NCBI RefSeq assembly: GCF_001429285.1
Contig: NZ_LMJJ01000013.1
Coordinates: forward strand, 1-64,000
Reading direction: 5' to 3'
Length of the DNA: 64,000 bases
Origin: Ensifer sp. Root278
GTDB lineage: Bacteria; Pseudomonadota; Alphaproteobacteria; Rhizobiales; Rhizobiaceae
Every line of letters begins with the position of its first letter. Position 1 is the stretch's first letter. This document shows, one piece after another, positions 17,647 through 26,516 of the stretch. The notes below the pieces were generated by a model. The model was not told the DNA's origin, did not search any database, and saw nothing but the letters and a program-made list of their open reading frames with translations. Position numbers and translations under genes: made by a program.

Positions 17647-18536
17647 ATGAGATCTTCATCGCCATCTTGCGCTCCGGTACGCCGCTGATCTACGTCACGC
17701 TCGCCGGCGTTATCGCGCAGCGGGCAGGGGTCTGGAACCTCGGTCTCGAGGGCCTGATGATCATCGGCGCCTGCGCGACAATTCTCGGCATCATGCTCAC
17801 AAAGTCCGTCGGCGCCGCCATCCTCATCGCCATCATCGCCTGCGTGCTGGCCTCGGTGCTTCTCTGGTTCGTCATCGACAGGTTGAAGGCCAATCCTATT
17901 ATCGCCGGCCTCGGGCTGACTGGTCTCGGCATCGGCGGTACGGCGCTCGCCGTCCAGTCTATCTTCGGCAGCCAGGCAACCGTAACGGCACCTTTCGGCA
18001 TTCCAAAATTGGGGCCGGCCTTCGGTTCCTATGGCGTGCTGTCGGTCTCGGTTGCGGCCATGCCGCTCGTCGTCTTTGCCATGTGGGTGCTGTTGCGGCG
18101 AACGCGCTTCGGCCTGCGGCTGGCCGCCTGCGGGGAGCATCCGTTCGCTGCGCGCGGCGTCGGCGCCAACCCCTCGCGCATGCGGCTCGTGGCGCTTTCG
18201 ATCGGTGGGGTGCTGTGCGCGATTGGCGGCGCAGAACTTGCCGCTGGCAGCCTGCAGTTCTTTGCCCAGGGCATGACGGCCGGTCGCGGCTTCATGGCGT
18301 TTGCTGCCGTCATCTTTGGCGCGGCCCATCCCGTGGGTGCCACCTTCGCCGCCTTGTTCTTTGCCATCGTCGGCGCCATCGGCATCCGGGCGCAGTTGAC
18401 GTTCGGCGACAGGATTCCGCACGATCTCCTGCAGGCATTGCCCTATCTCGCGACGGTTTTCGGCGTCTGGCTGTCCGGAAAGCTTCGCGGCGGCGCGAAA
18501 GCCGCAAGCTCGTTCGCCGAGCTCAGGGATCAGTAA
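17643..18536 (+). CDS. ABC transporter permease 2 (BPD_transp_2, BMP-type system)
   Basis: 297 residues, strongly hydrophobic, with VWNLGLEGLMIIGA near the N-terminus (the usual partner motif to NIGAQGQF in permease 1) and an ARGVGANPSRMR loop. It completes the four-gene transporter and is followed after 58 bases by the amidohydrolase gene. Confidence 0.9.
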   Translation: MNEIFIAILRSGTPLIYVTLAGVIAQRAGVWNLGLEGLMIIGACATILGIMLTKSVGAAILIAIIACVLASVLLWFVIDRLKANPIIAGLGLTGLGIGGTALAVQSIFGSQATVTAPFGIPKLGPAFGSYGVLSVSVAAMPLVVFAMWVLLRRTRFGLRLAACGEHPFAARGVGANPSRMRLVALSIGGVLCAIGGAELAAGSLQFFAQGMTAGRGFMAFAAVIFGAAHPVGATFAALFFAIVGAIGIRAQLTFGDRIPHDLLQALPYLATVFGVWLSGKLRGGAKAASSFAELRDQ

Positions 18537-18594
18537 TCATGATGCGCGGCGGACGCCATCCTCAGGTCATTCGGTGGTTTCCGGGGCATTTGTC

Positions 18595-20103
18595 ATGAGC
18601 GAAATTCTCATCCGCAATGGGACGATAGTTGCGATGGACCGCGCTCACGGCGCAACACCATTTGCCGCTGACATCCTGATCGAAGGCACCGAGATCAGAT
18701 CGATCGGGTCGGGCCTTGCCGCCAGGCCCGACGCCCAAATTATCGAGGCACGCGGCAAGCTGGTCCTGCCGGGACTGGTCAATGCCCATACGCATTCCAG
18801 TGAGACATTCCTGCGGGGGCGCTATGAGCGCATGCCGCTCGAACTCTGGCTGCTCTATGCCTATCCGCTGTTGATGAACGACCCGATCGGCGAGCGCCTG
18901 CTGTACCTGCGCAGCCTGCTGCTGGCGATGGAATCGCTGCGCAACGGCGTCACGACGCTCTGCGACGATTTTTTCGACCCGCCCCGGCACGATCTCGACC
19001 GGCTTGCCACCGTCTTTCGCGCCTACGACGATGCCGGAATCCGCGCCAATATTTCCAGCGCGGCGATGAATGTGCATACGCTTGATGCGCTGCCTTTTGT
19101 GCGCGAGATAATGCCCTCGGCGATGCAGGATCTTCTCGATTTTGGTCCGCCGATGTCGGCAGGAGCGTATGCGGACTATTGCCGCGCTGCCTTTTCCAGC
19201 CTGCACGGGATGTCGGGCCGCCTGCAGTTCATGATCGCACCTTCCGCGCCGCAGCGCTGCACGCCCGATCTCATGGCGGCCTGTATGGAGCTGGCAGTTG
19301 AAAGGCATGTGCCGTTCCACACGCATGTCCTCGAGACCAAGACGCAGGCGGTGACGGGGCTCGTTCATCACGGCAGGTCCTTGATCGCCTATATGCACGA
19401 TCTCGGCCTTTTGAAACGCAACACGACCATCGCGCATTCGGTGTGGGTCAGCGACGAGGACATCGAGCTGATGGGGGAGGCGGGCGTCTCCGTTGCCCAC
19501 AACGCCGTCTCCAACCTGAAGCTTGGGGCCGGGATCGCGCCGATCCGCCGCCTGCTCGATGCCGGTGTGACGATCGGCCTTGGCACGGATGGCGTTTCGT
19601 CGAACGACACGTCTCGCATCTTCGACGTCATGCGCGTCGCCGGTCTCGTTCATAGTGCCGCCGGTCCTGACTACGAGAAATGGCTCAGGGCGGACGAGAT
19701 CCTCACCATGGCGACCATCGGCGGCGCCAAGACGGCGATGCTGGAACAGGTGACCGGTTCCCTGGAAGTCGGCAAGTCGGCCGATCTTCTTGTCCTGGAT
19801 ATGCGAAATTATCCCTTCGTGCCGCTCAACGATGTCGCCAAACACCTTGTCTATTCGGAAAACGGATCGTCGGTGGAAGCAGTGATGGTTGCCGGACGAA
19901 TCGTCATGCAGGGCGGACGCCTGACCACGGTGGATGAACAGGCCGTCTTCGATGAAATTTCCGAACTCGTGCCGGCATATCTTGCCGAACACGCCGAACT
20001 TGAGCGCCGCAACGCGATCTTCGAACCCGTGCTGGCAGAGGTCCATCGAATGGCGACCGCGATGGACATTTCTCTCAACCGATACCAAGGCGATGCCGTA
20101 TGA
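18595..20103 (+). CDS. Amidohydrolase, nucleoside/SAH deaminase or chlorohydrolase type (MtaD/TrzN-like)
   Basis: 502 residues of the ATZ/TRZ/MtaD group: H-x-H in NAHTHSSE, a histidine in FHTHVLET, a histidine in IAHSVWV and the aspartate in LGTDGVSSND. Members deaminate adenosine derivatives, guanine or triazines. Placement behind a nucleoside-type importer and RutR-like control suggests nucleobase or nucleoside deamination. The ATG at 18595 is preferred; a GTG 21 bases upstream is possible, and neither has a strong ribosome site. The remaining 270 bases to the next gene hold nothing I recognise. Confidence 0.88.
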   Translation: MSEILIRNGTIVAMDRAHGATPFAADILIEGTEIRSIGSGLAARPDAQIIEARGKLVLPGLVNAHTHSSETFLRGRYERMPLELWLLYAYPLLMNDPIGERLLYLRSLLLAMESLRNGVTTLCDDFFDPPRHDLDRLATVFRAYDDAGIRANISSAAMNVHTLDALPFVREIMPSAMQDLLDFGPPMSAGAYADYCRAAFSSLHGMSGRLQFMIAPSAPQRCTPDLMAACMELAVERHVPFHTHVLETKTQAVTGLVHHGRSLIAYMHDLGLLKRNTTIAHSVWVSDEDIELMGEAGVSVAHNAVSNLKLGAGIAPIRRLLDAGVTIGLGTDGVSSNDTSRIFDVMRVAGLVHSAAGPDYEKWLRADEILTMATIGGAKTAMLEQVTGSLEVGKSADLLVLDMRNYPFVPLNDVAKHLVYSENGSSVEAVMVAGRIVMQGGRLTTVDEQAVFDEISELVPAYLAEHAELERRNAIFEPVLAEVHRMATAMDISLNRYQGDAV

Positions 20104-20371
20104 CGCGACCTCGATGGCAGACGATTTTTCCCAGTGACGTAGCCAGCCTTGTTGCAACGCTCCGTAGAAAAAATTGGGCAAATCGCATCATACGTGTGGC
20201 GCGAACCATGACAACAATCTATGGATGATACTGCACGCATAACTTGCGATTTTCTGGCTCACAAGCTGGGCAAAAGTTCTTCACTGTAGGAAAGCTCTGC
20301 TGCACCTGGGCATGGATTGCGGGTGCTTGCGCGATTTGGACGACCTTCGGGGGAAGGCGGACGGGGAACCG

Positions 20372-23300
20372 ATGACATCAACGATAGTTGTTCTTGTGCT
20401 TGCTTTTGCAGGCATGGCGTTCACATGGCTGAAAATGCTTAAGCGCTTTCTGTCGGCTCTCTCCGCCGCCGCCTGGATGCTCCGGGCCGTCACCAATGCA
20501 GTCCTTCGGCCGTGGAAGGCCTGGTTCGCCTTCGTGGCTGCCTTCTTGATCAGCCTGGCGTTTTTCCAGAGTGCGCACGCTCAATCGGCTGGTTGCAGTG
20601 CGATCAACGCAACGTGGGGGAGCGGCGTTTCCCTCTCGAATACAAGCGAGTTGTGGCAGGCTAACCTTAGCGTCCTCGCCGGCGAAAAAGTCACATACAG
20701 GGTTACTTCATCTGGCACTGTGAATTCGAACAGCGCAGGCTTCGCGATTTACAAGAACGCTGGCGTTAATATGTCTGACGGCACTTCATTTGAAGCATAT
20801 GCTGCACCCGGCGCGGAGTTGAATCTAAACGCTACATTGACAATACCCGCTGACGATACTCAATTTGTGGTTTACGCTTGGAGCGAGCCCGCTGGCGGAA
20901 CCGTACAGGCGACGGTCACATGCGTTGGAAAGAGCGACCAGACCATCACCTTCAACAACCCGGGCCCGCAGAATTTCGGCACGACGCCGACGCTGACGGC
21001 GAGCGCCAGTTCCGGGCTCAGCCCCGTCTTCACCTCCGCAACCACCGGCGTTTGCACCATTGACGGCGCAGGACAGCTGAGCTTCGTGACGACCGGGACC
21101 TGCACGATCAATGCCAACCAGGCCGGAGATGCGTCCTATAACGCTGCCCCGCAGGTACAGCAGAGTTTTGCCGTCAACCCCGCCGTTCCGATTGCCGGTG
21201 CGCTTTCGGCGACAGTCAGCGCCAACTCGTCGGCAAACCCCATCACCTTGAACCTTTCCGGTGGAACAGCGACGTCGGTGGCGGTCAGCGCGCCGGCTGC
21301 GCATGGCACGGCGACGGCTGTGGGAGCCACCATCACCTATACGCCGACGCCAGGCTATGCCGGCCCCGACAGCTTCACCTATACGGCGACAAATGCGGGC
21401 GGCACATCGTCGCCGGCGACGGTTACCATCACCGTATCGGCCCCGACCGTGGTCGTTTTGCCCAACAGCTCGCTGCCGGCCGGGACAGTCGGCACAGCCT
21501 ACAGCCAGACGCTGACGGCTTCCGGCGGCACAAATCCCTATTCCCTCTCTGCAGCCGGGACATTGCCGACCGGCCTTACGCTTGCTTCCGGTGGCGTGCT
21601 CTCCGGAACGCCGACCACCGCTGGGAGCTACAGCTTCGAGATCACCGCCACGGACAGCTCAACCGGCCTTAACGCGCCATTCTCGGGTTCCCGGTGGTAC
21701 ACGGTGAACGTCAACGAAATTCCCCCGGTTGCAGGCGCAGTAGCCGCGACGGTCAATGCGAACTCGTCGGCGAACCCGATCACGCTGAACCTTTCCGCCG
21801 GTACGGCGACGTCGGTGGCGATCGGCACGGCGGCTTCGCACGGCACGGCGTCGGCCTCCGGCACGACCGTTACCTATACGCCGATACCAGGCTACTCCGG
21901 CTCTGACAGCTTCACCTACACCGCCACGAATTCAGCCGGCACCTCTTCGTCCGCGACGGTCACCATCACGGTGAACCGACCCACACTGGCCCTGTCGCCA
22001 GCAGCAGGGCCGCTGCCCGGCGGCACGACCGACGTTGCCTATAGCCAGTCAATGACCGCATCGCTCGGCACCGCGCCCTATACCTATGGGCTCACCATTA
22101 CCTCCGGCACGCTCCCAACGGGGCTGTCTTTCAATACCGCAACAGGCACTCTTTCCGGCACCCCGACGACGACAGGCACCGTCAACTTCACCGTGTCTGC
22201 AGTAGACACCTACGGTGCGAGCGGCTCGGCCGCCTATTCGCTGACGACCATATTGGGGCTGCAGGCGCCCGTCGCCGGCAATGCGTCCGCGACGGTCGAT
22301 GCCAATTCGGCGAACAACGCAATCACGCTCGCCCTCACGGGCGGCGCCGCAGATAGCGTGGCAGTTGCGTCGGTACCGACCCACGGCACCGCGTCGGCTT
22401 CTGGCACGACAATCACCTACACGCCGACATCAGGCTATTCCGGCGCCGACAGCTTCACCTACACGGCCACCAATATCGCGGGCACGTCCGCGGCCGCGAC
22501 GGTCACGATCACCGTGAGTGCGCTGCCAAAATTGTCGATCAATGACATAAGCCAGGCCGAGGGTAGTTCCGGCACCACCAGCTTCACCTTCACGATATCG
22601 CTGGACAAACCGGCCGGTGTTGGCGGGGTGACCTTCGACATTGCGACGGCAAACGGTACGGCCAACGCCACTGGCGACTACACAACCAATTCCGCAAGCG
22701 GTCAGGTCAGCCAGGGTGCGACCGACGCCACGTTCACAGTGCTTGCGCTGGGTGATACGGACTTTGAGCCGAACGAGACATTCTTCGTCAATGTCACAAA
22801 CGTCGCCGGCGCGACGGTCGTCGACAACCAGGGTATGGGCACTGTCCTCAATGACGACGCAGCGCCTGCTCCGTCGATCGCCAACATCACCCCGAATGCC
22901 GGGGGCACGACCGGCGGCACGGTGGTCACCATTAGCGGTACGGGTTTCACCGATACGACTGCGGTTACCTTCGGCGGCGTTACCGGGAGCAACCTCACCG
23001 TCGTCGACGACGGTGAGGTCACGGTGACGACGCCCGCTCATGCCGCTGGAGCCGTAGTGGTTGCCCTTACTACTCCGAACGGAACCGATACGTTCAATGG
23101 TGGCTTTACCTACCAGACATCGGTTCCGACGATCACGGCATCGGCCTCCGACAGCAATCCGGTGCTCGGCACATCGGTGACCCTCACGGCGACCTTGGCC
23201 GGCGGCGCGTCGCCGACGGGAACCGTCACCTTCAAGAACGGATCCACGACGCTTGGAACCGGCTCCGTTTCCGGCACCACGGCCACGTTCAGCACCGCGG

Positions 23301-25231
23301 CGCTGGCCGTTGGCGTGCATTCCATCACCGCCGAATATTCCGGTGATGCCAACAATGCCGCTGCGGTCTCGGCCGCCGTGACCGTTACGGTCGGGCCGGT
23401 TGCTCCAAGGGTCACTGTCTCGGTCTCCGACAGCAATCCGGTGCTCGGCGCATCGGTGACCTTTACGGCGACCTTGGCCGGCGGCGCGTCACCGACGGGA
23501 ACCGTCACCTTCAAGAACGGATCCACGACGCTTGGAACCGGCACCGTGTCCGGCACCACGTCCGCCTTCAGCACCGCGGCGCTGAGCGTCGGCGCGCATT
23601 CCATCACCGCCGAATATTCCGGTGACAGCAACAATGCCGCTGCGACCTCAAGCGCTGTCACGGTCACGGTGGCTGCCTCGGCCATGACGTTCAGCCCCGC
23701 CGGCGGGGCGCTGCCCGAGGCCATGGCTGGTGAGGCTTACAGCCAGCAGATCTTCGCAACGGGGGGAGCGGGAGCGCTAAGCTACAGCCTCAAATCCGGC
23801 ACGTTGCCGGCCGGAATGATCCTCAACATCTCCACTGGCGAGTTGACGGGTCCCCTCGATACGGCGGCCGAGGCGAAGGACTTTAGCTTCACCATCGAAG
23901 CGCGTGACGGTCACGGCACCACCGGAACGGCAAGCTACACTCTGACGGTCAAAACACGCGCCGTCACCGTCACTGACAAGACAGTCGACGTTCCGTCTGG
24001 CAGCATGCCGGTCAATGTCAACCTCGAGGCCGGCGCCACTGGCGGCCCGTTCACTGATGCGAGCCCCACATTCGTGGAACCGGCCAATGCCGGCACGGCG
24101 AGCATCGTGCGGGGTGAATTTGCCGCAGCGGGTCCGACGCCTCTCGGCTGGTATCTGAAGTTTATCCCGAACCCGGCCTACTCGGGTACTGTGCGGGTTG
24201 GCTTCAGGCTGATGAACGCGCAAGGCGCCTCCAACACCGGTACGGTGACCTACAAGATCGGCTACAATCCTGCCGAGGTCGCCGATAATATTGATGACCT
24301 CGTGCACGGTTTCGTCCAGACCCGGCAGGGCCTGATTGCCTCTTCGATCAGGGTTCCGGGCCTTCTAGAACGTCGGCAGCTGGGCAACGCCACGGATCCA
24401 GTCACTGCCCGTATGACGCCTTCGGAAGATGGCATAACGGCCAGCTTCGCGACCAGTCTTGCGCAAATGGAATCGGCCGGCGGCTATGCCCCGCCGTTCA
24501 ACGTCTGGATCGACGGCACGCTGATGGCGCACAAGCGAGACGAGAACGACGACAAGTGGGGCAGCTTCGCCATGCTCAATCTCGGCGCCGATTATCTGAT
24601 TTCTGAAAAGGCGCTGGTCGGCCTGTCGCTCCATTTCGACCGGATGACCGATCCGACGAAGGAGGACGCCGAATTGACGGGCAACGGCTGGCTCGCCGGC
24701 CCCTATGCCTCGCTCGAGATCGGCAAGGGCGTGTTCTGGGATACAAGCCTGCTCTATGGCGGCTCGGCGAACGACATCGACACAGCCTTCTGGGACGGTT
24801 CGTTCGACACGAAACGCTGGTTGATCGACACGGCGATCATGGGCGAATGGCAAATCGACGAGGCCACGGTGCTGACGCCGGAGCTCCGGGCTGTCTACTT
24901 CAACGAGACGGTCAAGGACTATAGCGTGCGCAACGGTGCGGGCGACGAAATCACCATCGAGGGCTTCGACGCCGAACAGTTCCGAGTAAGTCTCGGGGCG
25001 GAGATCGGGCGTTCCTTCACCCTGGAGAACGGCTCCACTGTGACGCCGAAGCTCGGTGCAACAGCCGGTTATGCCGGTCTCGACGGCTCCGGCGCCTACG
25101 GCGCACTGACCGCCGGCCTGACGCTGGAGACCGTCGATTTCTGGATGCTCGACGCCAGCCTCCTTCTCGACATCGAGGGTGACGGCCAGAAATCTGTTGG
25201 CGGACGGGTGAGGGCTGCAAAGCAATTCTGA
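20372..25231 (+). CDS. Giant Ig-repeat autotransporter (surface adhesin-like)
   Basis: About 1619 residues. A long N-terminal region before a hydrophobic core ending FFQSAHA-QS resembles an extended signal peptide, so export is by Sec. The passenger is a mosaic of about 90-residue Ig-like units: at least three tandem units with YTPTPGY and DSFTYTATN motifs, putative-Ig units with GTLPTGL motifs, a Calx-beta-like unit (residues about 730-830), an IPT/TIG-like unit and two nearly identical Big_3-type repeats. The last about 250 residues alternate like a beta-barrel and end in KQF, the terminal aromatic expected of autotransporters. GGGGAA precedes the ATG at 20372; ATGs at 20312 and 20435 are alternatives. 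A terminator follows. The role, probably attachment, is inference. Confidence 0.85.
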   Translation: MTSTIVVLVLAFAGMAFTWLKMLKRFLSALSAAAWMLRAVTNAVLRPWKAWFAFVAAFLISLAFFQSAHAQSAGCSAINATWGSGVSLSNTSELWQANLSVLAGEKVTYRVTSSGTVNSNSAGFAIYKNAGVNMSDGTSFEAYAAPGAELNLNATLTIPADDTQFVVYAWSEPAGGTVQATVTCVGKSDQTITFNNPGPQNFGTTPTLTASASSGLSPVFTSATTGVCTIDGAGQLSFVTTGTCTINANQAGDASYNAAPQVQQSFAVNPAVPIAGALSATVSANSSANPITLNLSGGTATSVAVSAPAAHGTATAVGATITYTPTPGYAGPDSFTYTATNAGGTSSPATVTITVSAPTVVVLPNSSLPAGTVGTAYSQTLTASGGTNPYSLSAAGTLPTGLTLASGGVLSGTPTTAGSYSFEITATDSSTGLNAPFSGSRWYTVNVNEIPPVAGAVAATVNANSSANPITLNLSAGTATSVAIGTAASHGTASASGTTVTYTPIPGYSGSDSFTYTATNSAGTSSSATVTITVNRPTLALSPAAGPLPGGTTDVAYSQSMTASLGTAPYTYGLTITSGTLPTGLSFNTATGTLSGTPTTTGTVNFTVSAVDTYGASGSAAYSLTTILGLQAPVAGNASATVDANSANNAITLALTGGAADSVAVASVPTHGTASASGTTITYTPTSGYSGADSFTYTATNIAGTSAAATVTITVSALPKLSINDISQAEGSSGTTSFTFTISLDKPAGVGGVTFDIATANGTANATGDYTTNSASGQVSQGATDATFTVLALGDTDFEPNETFFVNVTNVAGATVVDNQGMGTVLNDDAAPAPSIANITPNAGGTTGGTVVTISGTGFTDTTAVTFGGVTGSNLTVVDDGEVTVTTPAHAAGAVVVALTTPNGTDTFNGGFTYQTSVPTITASASDSNPVLGTSVTLTATLAGGASPTGTVTFKNGSTTLGTGSVSGTTATFSTAALAVGVHSITAEYSGDANNAAAVSAAVTVTVGPVAPRVTVSVSDSNPVLGASVTFTATLAGGASPTGTVTFKNGSTTLGTGTVSGTTSAFSTAALSVGAHSITAEYSGDSNNAAATSSAVTVTVAASAMTFSPAGGALPEAMAGEAYSQQIFATGGAGALSYSLKSGTLPAGMILNISTGELTGPLDTAAEAKDFSFTIEARDGHGTTGTASYTLTVKTRAVTVTDKTVDVPSGSMPVNVNLEAGATGGPFTDASPTFVEPANAGTASIVRGEFAAAGPTPLGWYLKFIPNPAYSGTVRVGFRLMNAQGASNTGTVTYKIGYNPAEVADNIDDLVHGFVQTRQGLIASSIRVPGLLERRQLGNATDPVTARMTPSEDGITASFATSLAQMESAGGYAPPFNVWIDGTLMAHKRDENDDKWGSFAMLNLGADYLISEKALVGLSLHFDRMTDPTKEDAELTGNGWLAGPYASLEIGKGVFWDTSLLYGGSANDIDTAFWDGSFDTKRWLIDTAIMGEWQIDEATVLTPELRAVYFNETVKDYSVRNGAGDEITIEGFDAEQFRVSLGAEIGRSFTLENGSTVTPKLGATAGYAGLDGSGAYGALTAGLTLETVDFWMLDASLLLDIEGDGQKSVGGRVRAAKQF
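23144..23690 (+). repeat. Two nearly identical 279-bp in-frame repeats in the autotransporter gene
   Basis: The unit starting with CTCCGACAGCAATCCGGTGC at 23146 recurs at 23425, a period of 279 bases or 93 codons. The two copies encode Big_3-like Ig domains (TFKNGSTTLGTG, HSITAEYSGD) that differ at only a few codons. The strong DNA-level identity suggests recent duplication or gene conversion. Confidence 0.85.
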
Positions 25232-25255
25232 GCAGGCCTGACCCCGACTGAAACA

Positions 25256-25285
25256 GAAAGCCGCAGTGGACGCACAGCGGCTTTC
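25256..25285 (+). terminator. Probable transcription terminator after the autotransporter gene
   Basis: GAAAGCCGC and GCGGCTTTC form a 9-bp stem with a 12-base loop, 25 bases after the stop codon. The loop is long and the T tract is short (it sits within the stem), so it is a probable rather than ideal intrinsic terminator. Confidence 0.6.
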
Positions 25286-25421
25286 GTCCCTCTTGAGCCC
25301 CAACCTCTATTTCGCGTCATCGGAGGGTTGTTCGCCGTCTTGGCGGAGCGATGTCGGGCGCGAAGCTCTACGCAGCGATCATCTTCCAAGGCTTATGGTG
25401 GCGTTTCGATCGGGTGACCGC

Positions 25422-25449
25422 TTGACAATGGGGCCGGGTTTGAACTAAT
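25422..25449 (+). promoter_or_regulatory. Candidate promoter of the LacI gene
   Basis: TTGACA (25422-25427) and ACTAAT (25444-25449) are separated by 16 bases. The downstream edge touches the palindromic operator at 25449, so the regulator could repress its own gene. Confidence 0.45.
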
Positions 25450-25466
25450 GGGTAATCGATAACCCA
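25449..25466. promoter_or_regulatory. LacI-type operator before the fructoside regulator gene
   Basis: TGGGTAATCGATAACCCA is an almost perfect palindrome with the central CG typical of LacI-family sites. Its first ten bases recur at 26530 near the start of the binding-protein gene. Confidence 0.6.
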
Positions 25467-25481
25467 CAAAGGGCACAAATC

Positions 25482-26477
25482 GTGACAATCTCCCTTTCTG
25501 ACATCGCGGAGCGTGCGGGCGTCTCAGTGAAGACGGTCTCCGGCGCATTGCACGGCGGGTCCGCTCGAATGTCGGACGAGACCCGTCAGAAGGTCAAGGC
25601 GATTGCGGAGGAACTCGGCTATGTAACGAACCTGGCGGCGCGCGGCGTGCGTCAAGGCTGGCTTCCGCTGGTCGGCGTTGTGTCCGATGGGTTGATCACC
25701 TCGCCCTTCGCCACCGAAATTGTGCGAGGACTCGATGGGGCTGCGCGCAGCGCCGGCATGGCCGTCTTCGCTGTCAACCACAGCAGCGGACAGTCGATTG
25801 GCTCGGTGCTCGACGAAGTGCAGCAGTTCCGGCCGCGCGCCGTTGCCTACGCCGCCATGTATCACAAGGACGTCGATCTGCCGCCAACCCTGGCCGGTTC
25901 CGTCGGGGTCATGATCAACTGCCGCGAGGCCTCGGGCCGTGTCACGTCGCTGGTCCCGGACGAAGAGGGCGGGGCACGTGAGATCGTGCGTTACCTGCTG
26001 GCCGCAGGCCGGCGCCGTATCGCCTTCATCAACTTGCCGGGCATTCTGGCCGGGTCCTTGCGCGAGAAGGGCTTTCGTGCGGCGCTGGAGGAGGCAGGCA
26101 TCGACCCGCTCGGCGTGTTTCCGGCCGTGCGCCGCAGCGTTTACAGCGACCGCGCGCCAAGCCTTGTCTCGTCCCATGTGGAGGCACTTCTTTCCGGTCA
26201 GCGGCCGGACGCCATCCTGTGCGGCAACGACCGCGTGGCGATGGAGGTCTATGCCGCGCTTGCGCGTGCCGGCCTTCGCATCCCGGACGACATTGCGGTG
26301 GCAAGTTTCGACAACCAGGTCGAGCTTGCCTCGCGATTGGATCCGCCATTGACGACAATGGCCCTGCCGCACCGCGCGATGGGCCGCCTTGCCATGGAGA
26401 TCCTGCTCGCCGGGCAACCTGAGCCGCCGCATCTGCGGCAGTTGCCCTTCCATCTGGTCGAGCGGGCATCCGTCTAA
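25482..26477 (+). CDS. LacI-family transcriptional regulator of the fructoside operon
   Basis: 331 residues with a LacI-type helix-turn-helix (SLSDIAERAGVSVKTVSGAL, residues 4-23) and a periplasmic-binding-protein-like effector domain ending in a CGNDRVAMEVY block. The start is GTG with AAAGGG upstream. It lies directly before the importer and GH32 genes in the same direction and probably represses them until a fructoside or its product binds. The SGAL hinge-side variation is within the family range. Confidence 0.92.
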   Translation: MTISLSDIAERAGVSVKTVSGALHGGSARMSDETRQKVKAIAEELGYVTNLAARGVRQGWLPLVGVVSDGLITSPFATEIVRGLDGAARSAGMAVFAVNHSSGQSIGSVLDEVQQFRPRAVAYAAMYHKDVDLPPTLAGSVGVMINCREASGRVTSLVPDEEGGAREIVRYLLAAGRRRIAFINLPGILAGSLREKGFRAALEEAGIDPLGVFPAVRRSVYSDRAPSLVSSHVEALLSGQRPDAILCGNDRVAMEVYAALARAGLRIPDDIAVASFDNQVELASRLDPPLTTMALPHRAMGRLAMEILLAGQPEPPHLRQLPFHLVERASV

Positions 26478-26516
26478 ATTCAGTTTTGTGATCGCATTCA
26501 ACAGGAGGAGAAAACA

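Noticed and set aside
21190-22520. Regularly spaced similar units considered as a CRISPR array
   Set aside because: The period is about 270-530 bases, the frame is open throughout and the units encode Ig-like domains.
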